Assembly (NCBI GenBank): GCA_902363255.1
Contig: CABIZO010000006.1
Coordinates: 1-64,000, forward strand
Direction: 5' to 3'
Source: Peptostreptococcaceae bacterium
Lineage (GTDB): Bacteria; Bacillota; Clostridia; Peptostreptococcales; Peptostreptococcaceae
Length of the DNA stretch: 64,000 bases
The translations under genes were made by a program, and so were the position numbers. The notes beneath the pieces were generated by a model. The model was not told the origin of the DNA, did no database searches, and was given only the letters and a program-made list of their open reading frames with translations. Of this stretch, positions 17,814-26,781 are shown piece by piece; within the stretch, counting starts at the first letter, position 1; the number at the start of each line of letters is the position of its first letter.

Positions 17814-19052
17814 ATGATAATCTTTGAAGAACAATTAGGTATTAATATAATCTCAACACCTATGAACAATCATAATATCCCTCTATTTCTAAACGAAGAA
17901 ATATCTAATAATGTAAGAATATTTCACTCATCGATCAGCGACTATAAGGTAACACCTCTTATATCTTTAGATAACCTCGCAAAAAAATTAAATATTAAAG
18001 GAATTTATGTTAAAGATGAATCTTATAGATTTAATTTAAATGCCTTTAAAAGTCTAGGTGGCTTGTATGCTATTTTTAAAATAGTATGTAAAAAACTAAA
18101 TTTAGATGATAATAAAACAACTTTCGATGATTTACAAAGACCTGAAATTAAAGAACTATTAAAAGATATGGTGTTCATAACTGCTACAGATGGAAATCAT
18201 GGTAAAGGAATTGCCTTTGCTGCATCTAAGTTAGGATGCAAATCTATAGTTCTTATGCCTAGAGGTACTGTAGAAGTTAGAGCTGAAGCAATTCGTCAGA
18301 TAGGTGCTTATGAAGTAAGTATAACAGATCTTAATTATGATGATGCCGTAAGAAAAGCTGCTAAATTAGCTGAAGAAAACAATTGGTATTTAGTTCAAGA
18401 TACTGCTTGGGATGGATATGAAGATGTACCTAATTTTATCACTCAAGGATATACAACTATGGCAAATGAAGCTTATGAACAACTACAAGAATATGATGTT
18501 GAAAAGCCTACTCATTTATTTTTACAAGCTGGCGTTGGATCTATGGCTGGTGGAGTTTTAGGATATTTTGCAAATAAGTATAAGGGGAATCCTCCTATTA
18601 CCACAATTGTTGAACCCAAAACTGTAGCTTGTATTTACAAATCCGCTTTATTCAATGACAAAAAGCCTCATGCTGTTACTGGTGATTTGCAAACAATAAT
18701 GGCAGGTCTAAATTGTGGTGAACCAAATACTGCTACTTGGCCTATTCTTAGAGATTTTGCCTCTTTCTATGCTGCTTGTCCTGATTATGTAACTGCTAGA
18801 GGTATGAGAATCTTAGCCACACCTACTGGAAATGATCAAAAAGTTATTTCTGGAGAATCCGGTGCTGTCGGTCTTGGCTTATTATCTTTACTAATGGGAA
18901 AAAATGAATTAAAAGAAATAAGAGAAGCTATGAACTTAAATTCTGATTCTGTAGTTTTAATATTTAGCACAGAAGGCAATACTGATCCTATAGGATACGA
19001 CGAAATAATTTATGATGGTAAAAATCCAAGTTTATTTGTAGAAGGAAGGTAA
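17814..19052 (+). CDS. dpaL: Diaminopropionate ammonia-lyase
   Basis: The 412-residue protein belongs to the fold-type II PLP enzymes. The PLP lysine lies in LNAFKSLGG (about residue 79), followed by TATDGNHGKG (about 121) and the phosphate-binding loop GVGSMAGGVLG (about 240). Length and motifs match E. coli YgeX. That enzyme splits both D- and L-2,3-diaminopropionate to pyruvate and two ammonia, and also acts on D-serine. I use the ATG at 17814, which has GGAGGAATT upstream; the longer frame from 17733 starts within the promoter. A deacylase gene follows after 5 bases, so the two are co-translated. Confidence 0.9.
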   Translation: MIIFEEQLGINIISTPMNNHNIPLFLNEEISNNVRIFHSSISDYKVTPLISLDNLAKKLNIKGIYVKDESYRFNLNAFKSLGGLYAIFKIVCKKLNLDDNKTTFDDLQRPEIKELLKDMVFITATDGNHGKGIAFAASKLGCKSIVLMPRGTVEVRAEAIRQIGAYEVSITDLNYDDAVRKAAKLAEENNWYLVQDTAWDGYEDVPNFITQGYTTMANEAYEQLQEYDVEKPTHLFLQAGVGSMAGGVLGYFANKYKGNPPITTIVEPKTVACIYKSALFNDKKPHAVTGDLQTIMAGLNCGEPNTATWPILRDFASFYAACPDYVTARGMRILATPTGNDQKVISGESGAVGLGLLSLLMGKNELKEIREAMNLNSDSVVLIFSTEGNTDPIGYDEIIYDGKNPSLFVEGR

Positions 19053-19057
19053 TTGTA

Positions 19058-19993
19058 ATGGATTACAAGAAAAAGGCTGTATATTTTTTCTGTACAGATT
19101 ATGAAAGAGATGAAGTTGCTCCAAGGGTTCTTGACTATTTAAAAAATAATTATCCTCTTAAGTTAAGTAATACAAAATTTGATAACAGAGATATTTATAA
19201 TTATGTGGATGAAAATAACAATTTATTTACTTACGTAGAGACTGATAAAGTTCTTAGTTATGACTACGATAAATACATACCTCTATTAAACAAATTATTC
19301 TCTGATTATAATGTGGCTGGTGTTGTAAACTGGCATGGTGGAGAAAAAGCTCCAGATAAGATTCTGACAGTTCATTCAACAGGTGATGTTGTTGGAGGTA
19401 TTTACGCTCCTTCAAACCCTCTTTATTTAAGAAATTTATTAGTTTCCATGGAGAAACATAGAGATGAAAATCATCTAGATGATTTCAAAGTTATGACTGA
19501 AGGAACTCATTGGACAGGTACCATAAGAGGCGGAGATATTAATTTGATAGATAAGTATGAAGTTCCTTTATTTGATATAGAAATAGGAAGTACCTTAGAA
19601 AGTTGGAGTAATGAAATAGCTGTAAAAACTTTAGCTACTTCTTTGCAAGATGTATTCTCTGATGAAGATCCTATAAAAGTACTTCTTTGTACTGGTGGAA
19701 TGCATTTTGAAGAAACTTTCTCCAATATTATTATAAATAAAGATTATAAAATTTCTGTTGGTCATGTTCTTCCAAATCAATGGTTAGTTCAAGGCGAATA
19801 TGATAAAGATGAAAAATATGATTTATTAAAAAAATGTGTTGATTCCATAATTGGAAATATTGATGGAATAGTAATTCACGACAACTTAAAATCGGGTTAT
19901 AAAAATCAAATAAAAAAACTTGCTCAAGAGCTGAACGTACCTACTTTTAAGCATAAAAAATTAAGAACTCCAAAAGATTTACCTATTTGGTAA
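19058..19993 (+). CDS. D-aminoacyl-tRNA deacylase of the archaeal/plant DtdA (GEK1) type
   Basis: This 311-residue protein has the DtdA/DUF516 landmarks in order: an N-terminal domain with VVNWHGGEKAPDKILTVHSTGD, MTEGTHWTGTIRGGD (about 148), LFDIEIGSTLESWSNE (about 170) and LLCTGGMHFEETF (about 210). Archaeal and plant homologues remove D-amino acids from mischarged tRNA with two Zn2+; several ligand histidines are conserved here. The canonical THHGP motif is replaced by THWTG, so the substrate may differ. It follows dpaL by 5 bases (GAAGG ribosome site). D-amino acid handling is therefore the likely theme. Confidence 0.75.
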   Translation: MDYKKKAVYFFCTDYERDEVAPRVLDYLKNNYPLKLSNTKFDNRDIYNYVDENNNLFTYVETDKVLSYDYDKYIPLLNKLFSDYNVAGVVNWHGGEKAPDKILTVHSTGDVVGGIYAPSNPLYLRNLLVSMEKHRDENHLDDFKVMTEGTHWTGTIRGGDINLIDKYEVPLFDIEIGSTLESWSNEIAVKTLATSLQDVFSDEDPIKVLLCTGGMHFEETFSNIIINKDYKISVGHVLPNQWLVQGEYDKDEKYDLLKKCVDSIIGNIDGIVIHDNLKSGYKNQIKKLAQELNVPTFKHKKLRTPKDLPIW

Positions 19994-20009
19994 ACTTTCT
20001 AAATAATTC

Positions 20010-20068
20010 AAAAGCATATGCTAAGTAAAATATTATTATCTAATAGTTTCACTTAGTATATGCTTTTT
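20010..20068. terminator. Bidirectional terminator
   Basis: Arms AAAAGCATATGCTAAGT and ACTTAGTATATGCTTTT pair with one mismatch over a 24-base loop, between the deacylase and the convergent YitT gene. Confidence 0.75.
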
Positions 20069-20079
20069 CTATCCATTGA

Positions 20080-20955
20080 CTATCTATTTATGTTCAAGCT
20101 TTCTTTATCTTTAATATGTTGCCCCACAATTTCAGCAACATCCGTAATCGTCATGAAGGCTGATACATCATCTGCTTCAACAATTTTCTTAAGTTCTCTT
20201 ACTTCTAGCCTTGTAATAACTGCATAAAGTACTACTTTTTTGCCACTAATTAGACCTTCTCCTTCAATAAAAGTTACTGTTCTCCCTAATTTTTTATATA
20301 TGCTTGTAGCTATTTCATCCCCATGATTCGTAATAATTAATGCTGCCTTTGCTTGATCCAATCCTTCTGATACTATATCTATAATTTTATATGTTATAAA
20401 ATATGTCATTATAGAATAAAGTGCTCTATCCCATCCAAATATTAATCCTGCAACCATATAAATTACTAAGTTAACTAATAATATTACTTGACCTACAGAA
20501 AAGGATGTTTTCTTATTAATTAATATAGCTATTGTTTCTACTCCATCTAAGCAAGCACCATATCTAATAACAAAACCAACACCTATACCTAGAAGTATTC
20601 CTCCAAATACAGTAGCAAGTAATACATCATGAGTTACTACATCTACATTTTTAAAAACTTCTAGCAATAGTGAGAATAGAATCATGGAAAATGAAGCTTG
20701 AATTAAAAAATTTTTACCTGAATGTTTGAATCCTAACAATAGGAATGGAATATTTATTACCACTATAAAAATACTTAAGTTTATTTTTGTTAAGAAGCTT
20801 AGTATTATAGATATTCCCGTAATACCTCCATCTATAATTTTATTTGGAATCAGAAATACCTCTAAAGCTAAGGCGGCTAACAAAATACCTATGGTAATAA
20901 ACGCATAGGAGAGAACAGTGACTACCCAGGAACTATATTCTTTATTTCTGAACAT
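20080..20955 (-). CDS. YitT-family membrane protein (DUF161 plus DUF2179)
   Basis: The 291-residue protein has about five N-terminal membrane segments (15-200), including IPNKIIDGGITGISIIL and GACLDGVETIAIL, each with the Gly-rich family pattern. A soluble DUF2179 domain (about 220-285) with ITRLEVRELKKIV follows. Members are widespread in Firmicutes with no settled function. The ribosome site is GGTGATACC. Confidence 0.88.
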   Translation of the reverse strand: MFRNKEYSSWVVTVLSYAFITIGILLAALALEVFLIPNKIIDGGITGISIILSFLTKINLSIFIVVINIPFLLLGFKHSGKNFLIQASFSMILFSLLLEVFKNVDVVTHDVLLATVFGGILLGIGVGFVIRYGACLDGVETIAILINKKTSFSVGQVILLVNLVIYMVAGLIFGWDRALYSIMTYFITYKIIDIVSEGLDQAKAALIITNHGDEIATSIYKKLGRTVTFIEGEGLISGKKVVLYAVITRLEVRELKKIVEADDVSAFMTITDVAEIVGQHIKDKESLNINR

Positions 20956-21026
20956 GGTATCACCACTCTTAAAATTTAATTATTTATGATAGTAAATTAT
21001 ATTCCATTACATATGTTAATTAGAAG

Positions 21027-22268
21027 TTATTTAGTATTATCGTGATTTATAGCATCATTTTTTATAATATTAATTATTGTTTCTTTTGCTTTTAACATAT
21101 CTTCACCTGAAATATATTCATATATCCCATGGAAGTTAGCTCCACCAGTAAATATATTAGGTGTTGGAAGTCCCATATATGATAGCTTTGCTCCATCTGT
21201 TCCTCCTCTTATAGGAACTATATTTGCTGTTACACCTGCTTCTTCCATTGATTTTTTAGCTAAATCTATAACATACATAACTGGTTCAATTACCTTTTTC
21301 ATGTTATAGTACTCATCTTTCACTTCCACATTAACTAGTTCTTTTTTATATTTTTCATTAATTCTTTCAGCAATATTTTTTAATAAATCTTTTCTTCTTT
21401 GTAAGTTATCTAAATCAAAATCTCTAATTATATATTTTAGTGTGGCACATTCTATACTACCCTTAAAATCTGTTATCATATAAAAACCATCGTATCCATC
21501 TGTTTTTTCTGGTACTTCATCCTCAGGTAATAATGAATGAAATTCCATTGCAACTGTAGTTGCATTTATTAAAATGTCTTTAGCAGAACCAGGATGAACA
21601 CTTTTTCCTGTAATATTAACTACAGCACCTGCTGCATTAAAGTTTTCATATTCTAATTCTCCTAAATGTCCTCCATCTATAGTATAGGCAAAATGAGCAT
21701 TGAATTTTTCTACATTAAATAAATCTGCTCCTCTACCAACCTCTTCATCAGGGGTAAATCCTATGGCAATTGGACCATGCTCTATTTCTTTATTATCAAT
21801 TATGTATTTTATAGCTTCTATAATTTCCGCTATTCCTGCTTTATCATCTGCTCCAAGTAAAGTAGTTCCATTACTTGTAATTAAAGTTTTTCCTATTTGA
21901 TTTTTCAAGTATGGAAACTCCTTCATAGATAAAACAATATTCTTTTCTTTATTTAATATAATATCTTCTCCATTATAATTTGTATGAATTTGTGGGTTTA
22001 CATTTTCTCCATTGGCTGCAGGCGCAGTATCCATATGAGCTATAAAACCTATAGTATTACATATTTTTTCTGTGTTTGATGGAATAAATCCATAAACATA
22101 GCCATTGTCATCCATATATGCATTCTCCACACCTATTTCCTTTAAATCTTCAACTAAAATTTTACCAAGATTTTTTTGTCGTTCTGTACTTGGTGTTGTA
22201 GTTGAGTCTTAATCACTTGTTGTATATATTTTTGCATATTTAATAAATCTGTTTATTAAATTTTCCAT
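21027..22268 (-). pseudogene. pepT: Peptidase T with an in-frame nonsense codon at position 20
   Basis: From the ATG at 22268 (GGAGGG ribosome site) the frame reads MENLINRFIKYAKIYTTSD, then TAA (22211-22209), then DSTTTPSTERQKNLG and onward without a frame change for about 390 codons. Relatives have Glu or another residue there. All catalytic features remain: HMDTAP, GADDKAG, TPDEEVGRG, the TIDGG aspartate and the late HGIYEY. PepT removes the N-terminal residue of tripeptides using two Zn2+. Reinitiation at the GTG at 22130 would give 367 residues lacking the first helix. A real null, read-through or a sequence error are all possible. Confidence 0.85.
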
Positions 22269-22342
22269 AAAGCCCTCCTATTTATTTTAAATTTTTGTAT
22301 ATTTATTATTTGTAATAATTACAAATTTTAACACAAAAAAAA

Positions 22343-22371
22343 GAGATTGCTAATAAATTTATAGCAATCTC
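22343..22371 (-). terminator. Terminator of the PIG-L deacetylase gene
   Basis: GAGATTGCTA pairs with TAGCAATCTC across a 9-base loop, followed by TTTTTTTT on the minus strand. Confidence 0.88.
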
Positions 22372-22377
22372 CTTTTC

Positions 22378-23160
22378 TTATACACTAGCTGTGTGTAGTA
22401 TAGAATCATAGTTTTTCATAAGTCTTTCAAAAGATCTATGGTCTGACTTATATCCTATACCTTCTCTTTTCTCATCTTTATCTATTATCTTATACTGCTC
22501 ACAAGCTTTTCTTATTTTTTCTTTATCTTCTTCCTTTATAGCTTTATAAAATATTCTTTCGCTATCTGGTATATCCTTTTTATACTCTGGTTTTACAAAA
22601 TATTTTACATCTTTTATTTTTCCTGCATTATATAAAGATTGAATTATTGCACCATTTTTTAAATGTTGTAAATGCCAATCTAGTTTATAAGTATGAGCAA
22701 CATGTGTCACACTTTTTAGTTCATTTTCAAATTTTAAAGCAACTTGTTCCATTAAATCGAAACTTGTAGATCCTGTCTTATTTAATCTAGGTAATAAAAC
22801 TACATTTTCTCTTTTTACTCCCAATGCATTAACAGCTGCAAGGAATTCTCTTTCCCTATATTCATATTTTTCCATTTGATCCATGTTGCCAAAAGTTTCT
22901 TCTTTGTTGAATATTTTTATTCCTGTTCCATAGGATACTTGTACCACATAAACATGATCAGCTCCAACTTCATTTATTGCTTCTATAATTGCTGCTGATG
23001 CCCAAAGTGTTTCATCATCTTGGTGTTGCGCATAAAATACCACATTATCCTTAAATTTTGTATCTCCATAACCTTCTTCATTTTCAAGTCCTGTTATAAA
23101 TAATGGTAACATTAATAATGCTACTATACTTATTGCTAACTTAATTTTATTCTTAGTCAT
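22378..23160 (-). CDS. Exported PIG-L/LmbE-family deacetylase
   Basis: The 260-residue protein begins with a membrane or signal helix (about 5-25). The catalytic motif FYAQHQDDETLWASA lies near residue 44, where the usual HPDDE is HQDDE, and a second zinc ligand HxxH-type stretch (DWHLQHLKNG) near 160. PIG-L enzymes remove acetyl from N-acetylglucosamine-containing glycans or small thiols. The N-terminal helix points to action outside the membrane. The ATG at 23160 has AAGGAGTG upstream; an earlier ATG has none. It is divergent from the two-component system, which may control it. Confidence 0.82.
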   Translation of the reverse strand: MTKNKIKLAISIVALLMLPLFITGLENEEGYGDTKFKDNVVFYAQHQDDETLWASAAIIEAINEVGADHVYVVQVSYGTGIKIFNKEETFGNMDQMEKYEYREREFLAAVNALGVKRENVVLLPRLNKTGSTSFDLMEQVALKFENELKSVTHVAHTYKLDWHLQHLKNGAIIQSLYNAGKIKDVKYFVKPEYKKDIPDSERIFYKAIKEEDKEKIRKACEQYKIIDKDEKREGIGYKSDHRSFERLMKNYDSILHTASV

Positions 23161-23318
23161 AGTATTCACTCCTTCTCCCTCATCTCTTGAATTCATTATA
23201 CCTTCTATAAATTACTAAATGATTACATGAAAATAACATTTTTCTTACAATTACGTAATAATATGAATAAATCGTTATAAATTTGTAATAATTAAGCACT
23301 GATTTTGATGCTTTCTTT

Positions 23319-23327
23319 TGATATAAT
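23319..23327 (+). promoter_or_regulatory. Extended -10 promoter of the two-component operon
   Basis: TGATATAAT is an extended -10 element 39 bp ahead of the response-regulator start. The -35 region (CTGATT) is weak. Confidence 0.5.
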
Positions 23328-23365
23328 TGATTGACGAGGAGAAATTATATAAAGGAGTTTAACCT

Positions 23366-24088
23366 ATGAATGAAAATATTTTAGTGGTTGATGATGAAAA
23401 AGAAATAGTTGATGCTATTGAATTTTATCTGAAACCTGAGGGATATAATATTTTAAAAGCTTATGATGGCTTACAAGCTTTAGAAATGATTATAGAAAAT
23501 GATATTAAACTTATTATCATGGATATAATGATGCCAAATATGGATGGCCTTAAAACTACTATGAAAATAAGAGAAGATAAAAATATACCTATCATTTTAT
23601 TATCTGCCAAGTCTGAAGATATGGACAAAATATTAGGATTAAATATGGGAGCTGATGACTATGTTACTAAACCTTTTAATCCTTTAGAACTGACTGCAAG
23701 AGTCCGTTCTCACCTTAGAAGATATATAAGTTTAGGAAATATGAGAGATAGAAATTTGTCTAATGATGTGAAAGATAAGGATTTAATTTTAAGAAGTGGC
23801 GGACTAGAATTAAATCAAGAAACAAAAGCCGTAACTCTAGACGGGGACGATGTAAAAATTACACCTATTGAGTATAAAATTTTAGAATTACTTCTTTCTA
23901 ATCAAGGACGGGTGTTTTCTTCTCATGAGCTATACGAAAGAGTTTGGGAGGAAGATGCTTATAATTGCGAAAAAACCGTGGCAGTTCATATTAGAAGAAT
24001 TCGTCAAAAAATTGAGATAGATTCAAAAAATCCAAAATACTTGAAGGTGGTGTGGGGAATTGGCTATAAAATTGAAAAAATTAAATAA
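23366..24088 (+). CDS. OmpR/VanR-type response regulator
   Basis: This 240-residue protein has a receiver domain (1-120) with VVDDEKE, the phosphoacceptor Asp in IIMDIMMPNMDG (about residue 52), SAKSE and the Lys in TKPFNP. A winged-helix DNA-binding domain (about 140-240) with EYKILELLLSNQGRVFS follows. Both catalytic sets are complete. An AAAGGAG ribosome site precedes the ATG. The end overlaps the kinase gene by 29 bases. Confidence 0.95.
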   Translation: MNENILVVDDEKEIVDAIEFYLKPEGYNILKAYDGLQALEMIIENDIKLIIMDIMMPNMDGLKTTMKIREDKNIPIILLSAKSEDMDKILGLNMGADDYVTKPFNPLELTARVRSHLRRYISLGNMRDRNLSNDVKDKDLILRSGGLELNQETKAVTLDGDDVKITPIEYKILELLLSNQGRVFSSHELYERVWEEDAYNCEKTVAVHIRRIRQKIEIDSKNPKYLKVVWGIGYKIEKIK

Positions 24089-25679
24089 AGACTTTGGTGC
24101 TGAAAATCCTTATATAAAGATTTTTTCTCTTTTATCCCTGGCTATATTTATTTCTCTACTTTTTAATACCCTATTATTTATATTTAGAGATAATTTTAAC
24201 CTTTTTAAAAATATTATTAATAATTATGGTTGGTGGGATTCTATAGGTGTAAGAAGATTTATTTTACTTGGACCAGGCGTTTATTACATGGATAACAGGA
24301 TTATAGCTTCAGCAATATTAGCTATTTGCATAATTTCACTTATTGCAATTTTTATAAGTTTTAAATTATATAGAAAAAATATTAAAAGTAAAACTACTTT
24401 TAGAAAATATATGATTTATTTATACAAAAATCTTACAATAGAAGCTCCATTATTATTTGTTATTGTATCTATATTCTTAAGTGTAAACAGTATGAATAGA
24501 CATATATATTTTTACGATAAATTTGTATTTTATGATTCTATCTGTCTTTTATTCATATTGTTTTTATTTAATTTTATTATTTATAACAAGAATAATTTAT
24601 TAAATAAAGCTTATTTATCACCATTTATAAAAGCTTTATTTAGTAAAAAAAGTAAAAAAACAATAAATAGAAGATTAGCTTATTCTTTATGTGTAGGACT
24701 AATCGTAGAAACTATATTTTTATTCATTATACTTAATCATATGTCTGGTGGTTTTATATACTCTTATAAATTTGTACTATTTATAGATTTTGTTACTTTT
24801 ACACTTTGTATCTATTTATTCAGAATAACTTGTAAAAAATTCGATTATGTAGATTATATTTCAAAAGAAGTGGAGTCTATAAAAGAAGGTTCAATAGACT
24901 ACAAATTAGAAGTTAGAGGCAATGATCAAATTGCCAGACTTGCTGATAATATAAATAATATGAGCGAAGGCTTAGGAAAAGCAGTAGATAACGCTATTCG
25001 AAGTGAAAAAATGAAAACAGAGTTAATCACAAATGTATCTCATGATTTAAAAACACCTTTAACATCCATAATCAATTATGTAGACATGTTAAAAAGTGAA
25101 GATATAGATGATGATACTAAAAAAGCCTATTTATCTATCTTAGATAAAAAATCTAAACGACTTAAAATTTTAGTAGAGGAAATTTTTGAAGCTGCAAAAC
25201 TTAGTAGTGGTGAAATTGAATTCCATATAGAAAAAACTGATATTAAAGAACTTTTAATACAAAGTGTTGTTGAGCTAGATGACAAGATTCAAGAAAGTAG
25301 ACTTGATTTTATTGTAGATACTCCAGATGAACCTATATTTACTATGGCTGATGGTAAGAGAACTTTTAGAGCTTTTGAAAATCTAATAACAAATATTACA
25401 AAATACTCTGCTCCTAATACTAGAGTTTATATAGATTTATTTGTTGAAAATGATACTATCTCCATAATATTTAAAAATATATCCAATTATAGATTAAATC
25501 TAAGTCCAGATGAATTTTTAGAAAGGTTTAGACGTGGAGATTCCTCTAGAAATACTGAAGGGTCAGGCCTTGGTCTATCTATTACTCAAAGTATTGTTAA
25601 TACTCAAAACGGAACTATGGACTTAAATATAGATGGCGACTTATTTAAAGTAATTTTACAATTTAAAATGTGTAAATAA
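24060..25679 (+). CDS. Sensor histidine kinase
   Basis: The protein is about 539 residues. It has six or so hydrophobic N-terminal segments (20-255), a HAMP-like stretch (about 265-310), the phosphoacceptor in NVSHDLKTPLTSIINYVDML (about 325) and a HATPase domain with ENLITNITKYS and GSGLGLSITQS. No ATG is available near the N-terminus: candidate starts are TTG at 24060 or TTG at 24072, both inside the regulator's last codons. The exact start is uncertain. The kinase resembles VanS-like cell-envelope sensors. It pairs with the regulator just upstream. Confidence 0.9.
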   Translation: MAIKLKKLNKDFGAENPYIKIFSLLSLAIFISLLFNTLLFIFRDNFNLFKNIINNYGWWDSIGVRRFILLGPGVYYMDNRIIASAILAICIISLIAIFISFKLYRKNIKSKTTFRKYMIYLYKNLTIEAPLLFVIVSIFLSVNSMNRHIYFYDKFVFYDSICLLFILFLFNFIIYNKNNLLNKAYLSPFIKALFSKKSKKTINRRLAYSLCVGLIVETIFLFIILNHMSGGFIYSYKFVLFIDFVTFTLCIYLFRITCKKFDYVDYISKEVESIKEGSIDYKLEVRGNDQIARLADNINNMSEGLGKAVDNAIRSEKMKTELITNVSHDLKTPLTSIINYVDMLKSEDIDDDTKKAYLSILDKKSKRLKILVEEIFEAAKLSSGEIEFHIEKTDIKELLIQSVVELDDKIQESRLDFIVDTPDEPIFTMADGKRTFRAFENLITNITKYSAPNTRVYIDLFVENDTISIIFKNISNYRLNLSPDEFLERFRRGDSSRNTEGSGLGLSITQSIVNTQNGTMDLNIDGDLFKVILQFKMCK

Positions 25680-25710
25680 AAAAACAAAGTATTTAATACT
25701 TTGTTTTTTT
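25679..25710. terminator. Bidirectional terminator
   Basis: AAAAAACAAAGTATT pairs with AATACTTTGTTTTTTT, between the kinase and the convergent murI. Confidence 0.8.
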
Positions 25711-26485
25711 ATTTATTCAATAGTTTTTCTGACAATTTTATAAATCTTTCATCATCTGAAGAGTTATAAATTATCACACTTCCCTCTTCATTCTCATCTC
25801 TTAACTCATTTTTTTCTCTTAATATTTCTTTTAAATGATTTGTTGTTCCTAAATTTCCATCGATTATACTTATATTATGATTTAATATTTTTTCCATATA
25901 ATCTCTATAGAATACAAAATGAGTACATCCTAATACAACGCTATTGATTTTACTCATATCCAAACCTTCATAGTAAGCTTTTAATTGAGTTTCAACAATG
26001 TCTTCATCGTCTAATAAGTCATTTTCCACTATATTTACAAGTTCTGGACATGGCATTTTTATTACAGTGTTATCATCACTATATCTTGCCATTAAATTAT
26101 TAAACTTTGTTTCTTTAAGTGTAAGAGGAGTGGCCATTACTACTATTGTATTATGTACTTTTCCATCAGCTGCTACTTTTAATGCAGGTTCCATTCCTAT
26201 AATTGGTAAGTAAGAGTATTTTTCTCTAAGTATATTTGCTGCAGCAGAAGTTGCTGTATTGCATGCTATTACTATTGCCTTTACCCCTTTGCTTAAGAAA
26301 AATTCTATAATATTTTCACATCTTTCAGTTATTTCTTCTTTTGTTTTTATTCCGTAAGGAGCATTTGCTGAATCTCCATAATATAAAAACTTTTCATTTG
26401 GCATAGCTTGAACTAATTCTTTTAATACGCTTACTCCACCTAATCCCGAATCAAAAACACCTATTGCCTTATCTTTATTATTCAT
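25709..26485 (-). CDS. murI: Glutamate racemase
   Basis: The 258-residue protein carries IGVFDSGLGGVSVL, the two catalytic cysteines in ACNTATSAA (about residue 76) and VVLGCTHF (about 187), and YYGDSANAPYG. It supplies D-glutamate for peptidoglycan. The ATG at 26485 is chosen for its GGAGG ribosome site. It is monocistronic and divergent from the APC permease. Confidence 0.95.
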   Translation of the reverse strand: MNNKDKAIGVFDSGLGGVSVLKELVQAMPNEKFLYYGDSANAPYGIKTKEEITERCENIIEFFLSKGVKAIVIACNTATSAAANILREKYSYLPIIGMEPALKVAADGKVHNTIVVMATPLTLKETKFNNLMARYSDDNTVIKMPCPELVNIVENDLLDDEDIVETQLKAYYEGLDMSKINSVVLGCTHFVFYRDYMEKILNHNISIIDGNLGTTNHLKEILREKNELRDENEEGSVIIYNSSDDERFIKLSEKLLNK

Positions 26486-26710
26486 TATTACAACCTCCAA
26501 TACTTACTCTTTATATATCAAAGTTACAATTCATTCATTATTTTGAATTTAAATAAAACTTTTATAATCATATTGTTTACTCTTTTTATTATAAAATATC
26601 TTATTTATTAATACAAAGAAAAATTTTTAACGGATACAATTCAGATTATAGCTATTTATGGTACTTTTTATGCAAAATATAAAATAACCAATTTACATTT
26701 ATTACCAAAG

Positions 26711-26739
26711 TTGTTATTATATTATTATAACTATATAAG
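26711..26739 (+). promoter_or_regulatory. Promoter of the APC permease
   Basis: TTGTTA, 17 bp, TATAAG, ending 42 bp ahead of the start codon. The rest of the 26486-26781 spacer is AT-rich with nothing else recognised. Confidence 0.55.
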
Positions 26740-26781
26740 ATTTTTAAAATTAAGTATTCAAAATTTTAAGGGGGTCTTTTA

